Source: Marinobacter sp. DY40_1A1 (GTDB lineage Bacteria > Pseudomonadota > Gammaproteobacteria > Pseudomonadales > Oleiphilaceae). From it: DNA of 64,000 nucleotides. The stretch spans positions 434,001-498,000 of the forward strand of contig NZ_VCHA01000002.1 of the NCBI RefSeq assembly GCF_016597815.1. Reading direction: 5' to 3'. Below the pieces are notes generated by a model. That model saw nothing but the letters and a program-made list of their open reading frames with translations, searched no databases and was not told the DNA's origin. Below, piece after piece: positions 1-8,643 of the stretch. The first letter of the stretch is position 1, and every line of letters starts with the position of its first letter. The position numbers were made by a program, and so were the translations under genes.

Positions 1-1088
1 GTGAGGAAGCCTTCAAGCGCGGGTTTCATACCAGCTAACTGGCGGGTGAACGAGTATGCCGCGGCGCGATCTTCAGAATCACGGGTACTGGCCAGTACGT
101 CTGGCAAGCGTGCATTTAAACGCTCAACCATCTCGCTGTAGCGCTCGGCAAACTCATTCAGCCACTCATCGTTATCCAGCTGACCTTCCAACCGGAAAGT
201 GAACCCCAAAGCCTGCTCTTTCTCCTGCTTGCTGAGGGTACGAACAAAGGGCCCAAAGCCATAGAGTAAATCCATTTTGGTGAAGGAGACATACACCGGC
301 AGGCGCGAACCAATCTGCTCCATCAGTTCCCGCAGCCGGGTGCGCAACAAAATGGCATGAGCTTCCCGCTGCTTTTCGCTGGCGGTGCTCAGTTGTGCCA
401 GATCGATCGCCAGGATCACGCCGTTGAGTGGGCGTTGCGGGCGGTTGTGCTCTAGCCACTGGATAAAATGCGTCCAAAGCCGTTGTTGTATTTCCCCGGC
501 AGCGCTCTGGTTTTGGCTCTGACTCAGCAACTCACCATCGGGATCGATCAGTACGCCGTTATCGCCAATCCACCAGTCGAACCCGAACGGGTTACGGTCT
601 GCACGGTTGTTGCGGGTGACGTTAGTGAGGGTGTATGTCTGCCCGGAACGCTGAATAAGACTGGTTTTGCCTGCCCCTTCCAGACCCATAACCAAATACC
701 AGGGCAAACGATAAACACCCCTGCGGCCCGGCAGGTTGCTCTTCAGGGCGGCAAGCTGGCGATCCAGCAACCGCTGTTGCCTGCGCTCCATAGGCAGAAT
801 CGGATCTTCCTGCTCTTGCTGCTCCTCGGCTTTCGCAGCATTGACCTTACCAAGACGGCGAGCCAGCACCGTGCCCCAGACCATCACGACCAGTAACACA
901 ACACCTAGGGTAACCAGCGCTCGCATCTGCCAGGCTGCCAAGGGGAACTCACCACGCACCTCCCATTTCGGCCCAAGCCACCAGGTAGCTATCAATAGTG
1001 CGATAACGCCAAGAGCCAGGGTGACCGGCGCCGCGTTGCGAATGTATGGCAGAAGCCAGCGACCGATGAGTAAAGCTTTTCTCCACAT
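1..1088 (-). CDS. tssM: TssM (IcmF/VasK), type VI secretion inner-membrane protein, N-terminal part
   Basis: TssM forms the inner-membrane and periplasmic scaffold of the T6SS with TssL and TssJ. Only the first 362 codons lie in the window; the reading frame is open to the left edge. The start is at 1088, with an AGGAA eight bases upstream; an in-frame ATG at 1097 is too close to that site. Two hydrophobic segments (about residues 19-39 and 56-75) are followed by a cytoplasmic domain with a Walker A loop, GLEGAGKTS, at residues 134-142. The frame continues with WWIGDNGVLIDPDGEL and a VSFTKMDLL-type guanine-site-like motif, as in the IcmF N-terminal domain. It is the last visible gene of the operon, 103 bases after tssA, in the same position as vasK (VCA0120) in V. 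cholerae. The family usually has about 1,150-1,200 residues, so about two thirds is missing here. Confidence 0.93.
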   Translation of the reverse strand, partial: MWRKALLIGRWLLPYIRNAAPVTLALGVIALLIATWWLGPKWEVRGEFPLAAWQMRALVTLGVVLLVVMVWGTVLARRLGKVNAAKAEEQQEQEDPILPMERRQQRLLDRQLAALKSNLPGRRGVYRLPWYLVMGLEGAGKTSLIQRSGQTYTLTNVTRNNRADRNPFGFDWWIGDNGVLIDPDGELLSQSQNQSAAGEIQQRLWTHFIQWLEHNRPQRPLNGVILAIDLAQLSTASEKQREAHAILLRTRLRELMEQIGSRLPVYVSFTKMDLLYGFGPFVRTLSKQEKEQALGFTFRLEGQLDNDEWLNEFAERYSEMVERLNARLPDVLASTRDSEDRAAAYSFTRQLAGMKPALEGFL

Positions 1089-1159
1089 GGTGTCCATTCC
1101 TGCTGTGTATCCGTGTTCCAAAAGTCAGTCTTTCGACAGGCTAGTTCGTTGATTCGTTA

Positions 1160-1195
1160 CTGAGAGCTCTGGCAACACACGCCCAAAGCTCTCAG
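1160..1195 (-). repeat. Inverted repeat between tssA and tssM
   Basis: CTGAGAGCT at 1160-1168 pairs perfectly with AGCTCTCAG at 1187-1195 across an 18-base loop. The right arm overlaps the tssA stop codon (1192-1194). No T-run follows on the minus strand, so it is not a standard intrinsic terminator. It could be an mRNA processing or stabilising hairpin within the tssA-tssM transcript; this is inference. Confidence 0.35.
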
Positions 1196-2646
1196 GACAG
1201 TCGTTCAAGTTGTTTCAGGAGTGCTGGCTCCCAATCTTCGATAACCAAACCACTTATCTGTTGTTGCAAGTCCTGGATCTGTCGTGACGCCAGGCTCACC
1301 AGGCCGCTTTCCTTCATCAGCCGTGCCGATGCCAAGCGCCAGTAGAACTGCTCCCGTGGCTCGCGGGCGCCCGCAAGCCCGTCTTCAAGCAATTGCATAG
1401 CCTGCGCCAGCCCTTTCTGGGCAATCAGCTCCCGCGCAGTGTCATAGGCTTGCTCCCATGGGCTGGCACTGCCGCCAGATTGCCCCTGGGCATGTGCAGG
1501 CGCAGACCAAAGCCATTCCTGGGCTTCCGGCGATAGAAACGGGGTGCCATCGTTAAACGTCAGTTCCGCCAGCTGCGGCAGTCGTTCCACAAATTCGTTA
1601 ACGGCTGCACGAATGGCCTCAGCGCAGGCATCACATCCCAAAGCCGCGGCCACACCGGCACTGAGTCGGTGGCCTTCAAGCCAGAAGGGGCTGACCGACA
1701 GGCTTTGTTCTATGCGCTGCCAAAGCGACTGATCGGGCGCTTTTTCCAGAGCTTCACGGTATTCCGCAACGCGATCCGCACTTACGGCGGCCAGGTCAGA
1801 GCGTTTGCCATCCCGGGTTGGCGGTACCGAAGTAATGCTCTGCCAGATGGCGTACCGGCGAATCTGGTAACCCAGGGGCCGCTCGGGCTCGGTGCCGGTC
1901 AGCAAATCTGCCACTTTCAACAAACTCTGGCGGGTGGCCCGTTCATTACCCGGGTCCAGCGTCAGGGCGCCAAGCGCCGGGCTGGCTGGCGCAGCGGAAG
2001 GCGCTGGCGTCGTTTTGGTGTTATCACTTGCAGCAGTAGAGCGCTCAGAAGTTGCCTCTGCGCTCGCTCCCGATTGACCACCAACCTCCTGGGCCTGGGG
2101 TAGTTTTTCAACAGCTCGTTTGAGATCCACCAGCGCATCATCAGGCAGCTCTTTCTGTTGCGCTTGCGCCTCAAGTTTTGCCAGCACGTCAAGGCAAAAA
2201 CGTCGGCCATCGCCCACACTGGCATCAAAGGAGCTGCCTGCCACACCTTTGGCCGCCCGCTGTAGCATCTGCGTGAACATCATTTTGCGCGCGCGCTTAC
2301 CCTTATCGCCCGGGTATGGCCAACCATCGTCCCACCAGCTTTCCAGCACGCGCTGGAGCAGGTACAGCGAAAGCGCAAAGCGTTCTCCATCAACACCCCG
2401 TTGCAAGGTAATCAGGAGAAAGCCAAAAACTTTCAAATCCTTGCTACGAGCAGAGAGTATTTTCAGGGATTCGCTCTCAACCTTGCCCCAATCAATATCG
2501 GTATGGGCAAGGGAGCCGATTTTCATGATTTCGTCTTCAAGGAACCCGAGCGCCGCATCCTCTCCCAGCCCGTGACCGGTTGGCGACTCGCCTTCCAGCG
2601 GGGTGACAACCTGCTCAATGTAGGGATGCTGTTCTATTACCTGCAT
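1192..2646 (-). CDS. tssA: TssA (VasJ type), type VI secretion cap/priming protein
   Basis: TssA proteins guide baseplate priming and tail sheath assembly and sit at the distal or basal end of the growing tail. The 484-residue product has an ImpA-type N-terminal domain (about residues 15-150, with the WWDDGWPYPGD segment typical of the family). A low-complexity Ala/Ser/Thr linker follows (about 195-230), then a helical C-terminal half with a short TPR-like end. Length and layout fit the V. cholerae VasJ class rather than short TssA forms. The start ATG at 2646 has GAGGA and AAGGA upstream. It lies between vasI (37 bases upstream) and tssM, the same order as VCA0118-VCA0120. The C-terminal subtype is inferred from synteny and length. 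Confidence 0.88.
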   Translation of the reverse strand: MQVIEQHPYIEQVVTPLEGESPTGHGLGEDAALGFLEDEIMKIGSLAHTDIDWGKVESESLKILSARSKDLKVFGFLLITLQRGVDGERFALSLYLLQRVLESWWDDGWPYPGDKGKRARKMMFTQMLQRAAKGVAGSSFDASVGDGRRFCLDVLAKLEAQAQQKELPDDALVDLKRAVEKLPQAQEVGGQSGASAEATSERSTAASDNTKTTPAPSAAPASPALGALTLDPGNERATRQSLLKVADLLTGTEPERPLGYQIRRYAIWQSITSVPPTRDGKRSDLAAVSADRVAEYREALEKAPDQSLWQRIEQSLSVSPFWLEGHRLSAGVAAALGCDACAEAIRAAVNEFVERLPQLAELTFNDGTPFLSPEAQEWLWSAPAHAQGQSGGSASPWEQAYDTARELIAQKGLAQAMQLLEDGLAGAREPREQFYWRLASARLMKESGLVSLASRQIQDLQQQISGLVIEDWEPALLKQLERLS

Positions 2647-2682
2647 GTCCTTCGTTCCTCGCGTCCTTGCGTTTGTACTCGA

Positions 2683-3396
2683 CTACCAGCCACAACTTTC
2701 ACGAAGCGGGCGAATGGCAGTTTCAAAACCGGTCAGATCGAATAGCAGACCGTCTATGCGACTGTTTTCGGAATAAACGCGGATATCGGTTTTGTGCTCT
2801 ATCACCTTGACCGCCCGGATAGCCGGCAGGCCGCGCCCGATGCTAAGCACGTAGCCATTATCACGCACCCGCCAGGCACCTTGGCCGGCGGCGTCTGTGG
2901 TGCCAAGCCCAAGGTTTACCCGTTCTGCATCCAGAGGCTCCGGCAGCATCAGGGTCAGCTCGGTAATGTTGTTGTGGCACTGGAGGGCCAGCAGAGGCCG
3001 TGGCGGTTTTGCGCCCAGCGCGGGGACGGTCACCAGAAGGCCGGCGGTCTGCCCCGTATTGCGGTAGCTCAGGCTGCCAGAAGAAGGCTCGGCACTCTGC
3101 TGTGCGTAGGCCTCTTGCCAGCGCAGGGAGCCGACCATGCGGCGCACTCCGGCATTGGGCCCGGTTGCGGCATCAGCCTCTGCCAGAGGGGTACCAAAAA
3201 CCTCGTCAAAACACGCCAACCGCTCCAGCCTCTGGGTTTCGCTGGTGCACCTGCGCGCTTCTTCCAGCAAGTCAGCCTGGGCTTGCGTAGGTACATCCGC
3301 CAGGCTAGCGGCGCCGAAACAAAGCAGGCCCAGTGCGACAGCACCAAGAGGGAGTGGGCGCAAGCTTGAGGGAGCCGGAGCGTTCGGGTGCTTCAT
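2683..3396 (-). CDS. vasI: VasI/TagO-family type VI secretion accessory protein
   Basis: This is an exported T6SS accessory protein of the VasI (TagO) family, 237 residues from the chosen ATG at 3396. That ATG shares bases with the vasH stop (ATGA), which points to translational coupling; an upstream in-frame start at 3423 lies inside vasH. The N-terminus is a signal peptide with a hydrophobic stretch LGAVALGLLCFGA and probable cleavage near residue 33. Four or five cysteines follow (RRCTSETQRLERLACFDEVF, ALQC, ESCGW), which suggests disulfides in the periplasm. The C-terminal half, with KVIEHKTDIRVYSEN, matches the family pattern of predicting tryptic-fold beta strands only weakly by eye. 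Position between vasH and tssA equals VCA0118. The biochemical role of the family is poorly defined, and I cannot add to it. Confidence 0.8.
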   Translation of the reverse strand: MKHPNAPAPSSLRPLPLGAVALGLLCFGAASLADVPTQAQADLLEEARRCTSETQRLERLACFDEVFGTPLAEADAATGPNAGVRRMVGSLRWQEAYAQQSAEPSSGSLSYRNTGQTAGLLVTVPALGAKPPRPLLALQCHNNITELTLMLPEPLDAERVNLGLGTTDAAGQGAWRVRDNGYVLSIGRGLPAIRAVKVIEHKTDIRVYSENSRIDGLLFDLTGFETAIRPLRESCGW

Positions 3397-4973
3397 GATT
3401 CGGCAACCTGATATTTCAAGCATTTGTGGGCCAGTGTGCGCTTGGGCAGCCCCAAGCTCTCGGCGGCCTGGGCACGGTTCCCGCCATACTGGCGCAAGCG
3501 TTCACGGATAACTGCCGCTTCAAATGCCTGGGCGGCTGCTTTGAGATCCCGGATATCTTCCGTGCCAGACACCGCTTGTTCATCGGAACTGCATGCTACT
3601 GCCCCAAGCGTTTCCGGGCCTGCCAGGCCTGGGAACATGTCGGTGAGCCGGAGTATTTCCGGCTGAATGTCATCTCCTGCGGGAGTCTGCAGGCAGGCCA
3701 GCTCGATGATGTTGCGTAGTTCACGGGCATTGCCGGGAAAATCGTAGGTTGCGAGGGCGCGCAGTGCGTGGCTGCTGATGCCCAAAGGCCCGGCACCTTC
3801 ACGCTCGGTATACAGGCGAATAAAGTGGCGGCTGAGGGCTTCAAGGTCATCCAGGCGTTCACGCAGTGGCATGATCTGCAGCGGGAACTGGCTCAGGCGG
3901 TAGAACAGATCACGGCGGAAGTTGCCGTCTTCAATGCTCTGGCGCAGAGGCTGGTGGGTCGCCGCGACCAGTCGGAAATCGGAGTGCTGTTCCTTTTGTG
4001 CTCCAAGGGGGCGAAATTGGCGGCTTTCCAGCACTCGCAACAATTTGGACTGCAGGGCCATGGGCATGTCGCCAATTTCGTCCAGAAACAGGGTGCCGCC
4101 ATTGGCTTGAGCCAAAAGCCCTTCTTTGGCCTGGTCGGCACCGGAGAAGGCGCCTTTGGTGTGGCCGAAGAGTTCGCTCTCCAGCAGGCTGTCCGGAATG
4201 GCGGCGCAATTGACCACCACCATGGGGCCGTCGGCGCGGTCTGATAGCTCGTGAATGCCTCTGGCCACGACGTCTTTGCCGCAACCGGTTTCGCCCTGCA
4301 CCAGCACAGACAGCTGGCTGCCGGCTGCGCGAACAATCTGGGCGCGCAGGCTGGTCATGGATTCTGAGGGTCCCACAAGGGTGCGGGCCAGGGTTTCGCT
4401 GCGTTTGCGCAGGGTTTCTGCGTCGTGCAGGTTGTCCAGGGAGCGTTTAAGCAGGCGGCGTTGCCACACCTGATCACGGCTTTGCAGCTGGGCGATCCAC
4501 TGGTGCTTTAGCAGGTGCAGGAGGCCGCAATACAGGGGTTGGGCAGTGATGCCATCCCAGTCGGATTCGTCCCGGCAGAGTATGAGTATGCCGAGGGTTC
4601 GGCCGTCGTCGCCTTTGAGCGGTTCGAGCCAGAGGGATTTTGGGCGGCCGCTGGCTTCGATGAGGCTTTGGAAGCCGGGGTGATCGAGGCGATAGCTGGC
4701 GGCCCGTGTGAGTTCGCGGGCTTTGCCGGTTTGCAGTAGGTGGGCGAAGGGGTGGCTGAAGTCGCCGCAGTCGAATTCGCCGGTTTCAGCCAGGTTGCTG
4801 CAGTGCAGTGTGCGGCCGCTGAGGTCGAGTTCGAGTGCCCAGCAGCGGGTCAGGCCGAAGGCATTTTCCAGCTGTGTGGTGGCTGTTTTCAGCAAATCCG
4901 GCAATGTGGTTTGGCGTGTCAGTGCGACTGCCAGCTCTATGCCGGTGTGCAGTTCCATCTGCATCCGTCCCAT
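3393..4973 (-). CDS. vasH: VasH, sigma-54-dependent activator of type VI secretion
   Basis: VasH is a bacterial enhancer-binding protein that activates RpoN-dependent T6SS genes, notably hcp operons in V. cholerae. The 526-residue product has a GAF-like N-terminal region (about 1-170), a linker helix, an AAA+ domain (about 200-435) and a C-terminal Fis-type helix-turn-helix (NRAQAAESLGLPKRTL, about 500-515). The AAA+ domain shows Walker A GETGCGKD, Walker B GGTLFLDEIGD, and the sigma-54 contact loop written GAFSGA instead of the usual GAFTGA. The start ATG at 4973 has AAGGGA upstream. A large palindromic repeat lies between this gene and tssH. Its 3' end overlaps vasI by four bases. No receiver domain is present, so control by a histidine kinase is unlikely. 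Confidence 0.93.
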   Translation of the reverse strand: MGRMQMELHTGIELAVALTRQTTLPDLLKTATTQLENAFGLTRCWALELDLSGRTLHCSNLAETGEFDCGDFSHPFAHLLQTGKARELTRAASYRLDHPGFQSLIEASGRPKSLWLEPLKGDDGRTLGILILCRDESDWDGITAQPLYCGLLHLLKHQWIAQLQSRDQVWQRRLLKRSLDNLHDAETLRKRSETLARTLVGPSESMTSLRAQIVRAAGSQLSVLVQGETGCGKDVVARGIHELSDRADGPMVVVNCAAIPDSLLESELFGHTKGAFSGADQAKEGLLAQANGGTLFLDEIGDMPMALQSKLLRVLESRQFRPLGAQKEQHSDFRLVAATHQPLRQSIEDGNFRRDLFYRLSQFPLQIMPLRERLDDLEALSRHFIRLYTEREGAGPLGISSHALRALATYDFPGNARELRNIIELACLQTPAGDDIQPEILRLTDMFPGLAGPETLGAVACSSDEQAVSGTEDIRDLKAAAQAFEAAVIRERLRQYGGNRAQAAESLGLPKRTLAHKCLKYQVAES

Positions 4974-5021
4974 TTTCTTTTCCCTTATGTTCCTGTTATC
5001 CGGTTCTGTACTGACCCGGTC

Positions 5022-5132
5022 GCACAGCGTGGGGTTCTGCTCTCCAAAACACGCCGTGAATACGTCCCTGTAGGCTCCGCTTCGCCATCCATGGCTACGC
5101 AGGGTTTTGGAGAGCAGAACCCCACGCTGCGC
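5022..5132. repeat. Palindromic repeat, copy A (conserved loop, private arms)
   Basis: Arms of 29 bases at 5022-5050 and 5104-5132 pair with a single mismatch around a 53-base loop (5051-5103). The loop is 46/53 identical to the reverse complement of the loop in copy B (23564-23616), and both loops are exactly 53 bases. The arms of A and B differ in sequence apart from the inner eight bases TCCAAAAC. Copy A fills most of the gap between tssH and vasH. It has no ORF of its own and no T-run on either side that would make it a textbook terminator. The identity of the element family is unknown to me. Confidence 0.85.
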
Positions 5133-5147
5133 TAGATCTCGGTTGGC

Positions 5148-7802
5148 CTAAGCTACGGTGCCTGAAAACCTGTTTTCGGAAACGCCCAGAGTTACTTGCT
5201 TAACCGGCTCTTTGGCTGCCAGTTTCTCCAGCAACGCCAACGAGATCGGCGGCAGCAACTCACCTTCGATGATCGATTCCAGCATGCGGGCACCATTTTC
5301 GCTTCTGGTTGCGCGGCTGCGGATGGCTTCTACCAGGCCGTCTTCCATCACCACTTCGGTGTGGTAACGGTCACGGATTTGCTGGGCCAGGCGTTCCAGT
5401 TTGTCGCCGACGATGCGGTTGAGGGTGTCTTCGCCCAGCGGCAGGTAGGGTACGACTTCCATTCTTGCCAGCAACGCGGGTTTGAAGAAGTCGGCCAGTT
5501 CCGGGTAGAGGGCTTCTTCGATTTTCTCCGGGTGTTCGGCGTGGTTGACGATGGTCTGGTAGCCGAGGTTGGAGGTCAGGAAGAAGACGATGTTTTTGCA
5601 GTCGATCAACCGGCCTTCGCCGTCTGCCAGTTCACCTTTATCGAAAGCCTGGTAGAAGAGGTTGAGGACTTCCGGGTGGGCTTTTTCGACTTCGTCGAGC
5701 AGCACCACGGAATAGGGTTTCTGGCGGATGGCTTCGGTGAGTATGCCGCCTTCGCCATAGCCGACATAGCCAGGTGGTGAGCCGATCAGGCGGGAGACGG
5801 TGTGTTTCTCCTGGTACTCGGACATGTTGATGGTGGTGAGGAACTGGCGGCCACCGTAGAGGAGTTCGGCCAGTTGTACCACGGTTTCGGTTTTGCCCAC
5901 GCCGCTGGGGCCCACCAGCAGGAAGGCACCCATGGGGCGGCCGGGGCGGCGGAGGTCGGCGCGGGCGGTTAGCAGGTGCTGGTGCAGGCAGTCGATGGCA
6001 GTGTCCTGGCCTTTGATGTGGGCCTGCAGGTACGCCGGCAAGTGGGTGATTTTTTCCAGTTCGTCGGTGGTCATGCTGTTGACGGGGATGCCGGTCCAGT
6101 CGGCGATGACTTCGGCAATCTGGCGGGCGTCTACCCGGGCGTGCACCAGGGGGTCGTCCGCCTGGAGTTCTGCCAGTTCCTGTTCGAGGGCGGCGGCTTC
6201 GCTTTGCAGGTCGGGGTGTTCTTCCAGACCAGCCTGTTCCGGCATTGCTTCAATATCGGCTTCGTCTTTTGCAATGGTTTCCTGAACGTCCGCCGGGTTG
6301 AGCAGTTGTTCGCGGATGTCCACCAGGCGCGCCACCATGTCGCGCTGGGTGTTCCAGCTTTCTTCCAGTTCGGCGGCCTGTTCATTCAGTTCGGCAATGC
6401 GTTGCTCCAGTTCCGCTTCCCGGTCGGTGTCGACGCTCTGGCCGAGGGTGTGCTCCCGGTTCAGCAGTTCCTGCTCCATGGAGAGCTGGTGCAGTTCACT
6501 GCGCACGTGGCTAAGTTTGCGCGGTGGCGTGCTCAGGTTGAGGCTGACCCGGGCGCAGGCAGTGTCCAGTACGTCGATGGCTTTGTCCGGGAGCTGTCGG
6601 CCTGCCAGGTAGCGGGCAGACATTTCGGAGGCGGCTTTCAGGGCGCTGTCGGCGATGAGTACCTGGTGGGCTTTTTCATACACGGTGCGCAGGCCACGGA
6701 GAATGTGTACCGCTTGTGCCGGGCTGGGCTCATCCAGGGCCACTGGCTGGAAGCGGCGGCTGAGGGCCGGGTCTTTTTCGAAGTACTTTTTGTATTCGCG
6801 CCACGTAGTCGCGGCGATGGTGCGCAGTTCGCCGCGAGCCAGAGCAGGCTTGAGCAGGTTGGCGGCGTCGGAGCCACCTTCGCTGTTGCCGGCACCGATC
6901 AGGGTATGGGCTTCGTCGATGAACAGGATGATGGGGGTGGTTGAGGCTTTCACCGCTTCAATCACGCCTTTGAGGCGCTTCTCGAATTCGCCTTTTACCG
7001 AGGCACCCGCCTGTAGCGCGCCCATATCGAGAGTCCACAGCTCTACTTTTTGCAGGCGCTCAGGTACTTCGGCATTGACGATGCGCAAGGCGAGGCCTTC
7101 CACGATGGCACTTTTACCAACTCCGGCATCCCCTACTACGATGGGGTTGTTCTTGCGTCGGCGGCAGAGGATGTCGATCATCTGGTCGATTTCGGCGTCG
7201 CGGCACACTACAGGATCCAGCTTTCCGGCACGGGCCAGTGCAGTAAAATCGGTGGCGTAGCGCTTGAGCGGGTCCATATCCGCCTCAACCTGAGGCGCGC
7301 CTGCTTCGCCTTGCGCTATTTCCGGGCGCTCGGCGGAGCCTGCGGTCATGGTGTCGAACTGCCGGCGCAGTTGCTCCCGGTTAATGTCCCGGAGGTGCTG
7401 GCTGACCTGGGGCATGAGGTAGCGGTCGGTGTTCATCAGCAAGGCCAGAAAGATGGCGCCGGAGCGCAAGTTCCGATGCCCCAGCTCGGTGGAGGCCAAC
7501 AGCCAGGCGTCCTGCAGCAGGTCGATCAGCAGTGGCGAAAAGGACGGATACGGCTCCGCCGTTTGCAGCTCGCCGTTCAGGCTTTCACCCACAATGGGCT
7601 GGAATTCCTGATGGTTGATACCGGCCTGCTCAAGAATCTGGCGCACGTCGGAAAACGGCGTTTCCAGCAGTTTGAACAGCAGGTGGGCCGGGGTAATTTC
7701 CGCACCCTGGCGGCTGATGCAAAGGGCCGCGGAGGCTTCCAGGCCATTGCGGCAAATGTCGTTGAGGCGCCCGATGAGCGCTGGCAGTTCTACCCGAATC
7801 AC
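5148..7802 (-). CDS. tssH: TssH (ClpV), AAA+ ATPase that recycles the contracted T6SS sheath
   Basis: ClpV disassembles contracted TssB-TssC sheaths using ATP. I place the start at GTG 7802, ten bases after the tssL stop, with AAGGA seven bases upstream; this gives 884 residues, normal for ClpV. An ATG at 7847 would overlap tssL and lacks a site. The product has a Clp N-domain (about 1-150) and a first AAA+ module with Walker A GDAGVGKS near residue 225 and Walker B LFIDEAH. A coiled-coil middle domain follows, rich in Glu/Gln heptads (about 430-530). The second AAA+ module shows GPSGVGKTE and VVLLDEVEKAH. The N-domain normally binds TssC. It lies between tssL and vasH, as in the vas cluster. 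Confidence 0.96.
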   Translation of the reverse strand: MIRVELPALIGRLNDICRNGLEASAALCISRQGAEITPAHLLFKLLETPFSDVRQILEQAGINHQEFQPIVGESLNGELQTAEPYPSFSPLLIDLLQDAWLLASTELGHRNLRSGAIFLALLMNTDRYLMPQVSQHLRDINREQLRRQFDTMTAGSAERPEIAQGEAGAPQVEADMDPLKRYATDFTALARAGKLDPVVCRDAEIDQMIDILCRRRKNNPIVVGDAGVGKSAIVEGLALRIVNAEVPERLQKVELWTLDMGALQAGASVKGEFEKRLKGVIEAVKASTTPIILFIDEAHTLIGAGNSEGGSDAANLLKPALARGELRTIAATTWREYKKYFEKDPALSRRFQPVALDEPSPAQAVHILRGLRTVYEKAHQVLIADSALKAASEMSARYLAGRQLPDKAIDVLDTACARVSLNLSTPPRKLSHVRSELHQLSMEQELLNREHTLGQSVDTDREAELEQRIAELNEQAAELEESWNTQRDMVARLVDIREQLLNPADVQETIAKDEADIEAMPEQAGLEEHPDLQSEAAALEQELAELQADDPLVHARVDARQIAEVIADWTGIPVNSMTTDELEKITHLPAYLQAHIKGQDTAIDCLHQHLLTARADLRRPGRPMGAFLLVGPSGVGKTETVVQLAELLYGGRQFLTTINMSEYQEKHTVSRLIGSPPGYVGYGEGGILTEAIRQKPYSVVLLDEVEKAHPEVLNLFYQAFDKGELADGEGRLIDCKNIVFFLTSNLGYQTIVNHAEHPEKIEEALYPELADFFKPALLARMEVVPYLPLGEDTLNRIVGDKLERLAQQIRDRYHTEVVMEDGLVEAIRSRATRSENGARMLESIIEGELLPPISLALLEKLAAKEPVKQVTLGVSENRFSGTVA

Positions 7803-7812
7803 AGTGATATCC

Positions 7813-8640
7813 TTATTTCGGTAGTTGTTCCAATACGCTGAGCACATCCCTGATGCGTTCTTCCAGCGCTATGTTGTATAAGCTATATATTCCCGCCATG
7901 GCTGCTGCGAACACCCCGGCAATTACCCAGATCGGCAGGCCACTGCGCAGACGATTGCGCGCCGGTGTTACGTTGATTTGTGCGTCTGCCAGAGGCTCGA
8001 GGTCAGAGTTTTCCCGGAGCGATTGCAGCTGCTCATGAAGCCCTCTCAATATCTGTTCGTATTCGTCGCGGCCGTTTTCCATCACTTTGTACCGGCCTTC
8101 AAAACCCAGGCACAGGCAGAGGTAAATAAACCCGAGCATGTCCTTGTAGCGCGCCGGCTCCTGCTCCATGCGTGCGAGTATGGCGAAGACCTTCTCGCCA
8201 CCCCAGGTTTCGTTGTGAAAGCGCGACAGCAGCGAATGCTGCGACCAGACACTGTGGGCACCCCAGTCCGTACCAAGCACCGCTTCATCAATGAAGGCAC
8301 AAAGCACGTAGCGATAGGCCACCACGGTGGGGCGTTCATAGCCCTGCTCGATCAGCTCGCGATCTATGGCGGCCACTTCGTCCACTACCTGCTGGTAGAG
8401 GCTTTCAACGGCGCGATAGTCCGCCAGCCGGCGAATCCGGATGACCAGCCCAAGCAAAGGCGTAGCGGCATCCGTCAGGCGGTTGTCTTCCAGCCCCCGG
8501 AGCTGGAACTGGTCATTGCCAAATTCATTGCCGGACGCGCCGTTTTGCGGCTGCTCGTCGGCAAACAACAGATCACTGAATGCACTGCCGCCGGACTGCC
8601 TGCTGCCATTGGGTAAATCCATTACCTGTGCATTTGTCAT
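7813..8640 (-). CDS. tssL: TssL (DotU/VasF), T6SS inner-membrane anchor, short form
   Basis: TssL joins TssM in the T6SS membrane complex and contacts the baseplate. The 275-residue protein has a cytoplasmic DotU domain (about 60-215) with the family motifs YVLCAFIDEAVL and LCLGFEGRY. One transmembrane helix near the C-terminus (about 235-256, GLPIWVIAGVFAAAMAGIYSLY) is followed by a short periplasmic tail. There is no fused OmpA-like peptidoglycan-binding domain, so wall anchoring must come from another protein. AGGAG lies seven bases before ATG 8640, and tssK ends three bases upstream. The stop codon TAA overlaps the ribosome binding site of tssH. Confidence 0.94.
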   Translation of the reverse strand: MTNAQVMDLPNGSRQSGGSAFSDLLFADEQPQNGASGNEFGNDQFQLRGLEDNRLTDAATPLLGLVIRIRRLADYRAVESLYQQVVDEVAAIDRELIEQGYERPTVVAYRYVLCAFIDEAVLGTDWGAHSVWSQHSLLSRFHNETWGGEKVFAILARMEQEPARYKDMLGFIYLCLCLGFEGRYKVMENGRDEYEQILRGLHEQLQSLRENSDLEPLADAQINVTPARNRLRSGLPIWVIAGVFAAAMAGIYSLYNIALEERIRDVLSVLEQLPK

Positions 8641-8643
8641 AAT

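Noticed and set aside
1..1088. Possible disrupted tssM
   Set aside because: The minus-strand frame is open without stops from 1088 to the edge; it is cut by the window, not by mutation.
5976..6944. Long open frame on the plus strand (322 codons) inside tssH
   Set aside because: It is antisense to a well-conserved ClpV gene, has no ribosome site and shows repetitive Phe/Gly/Gln composition typical of a reverse-frame shadow.
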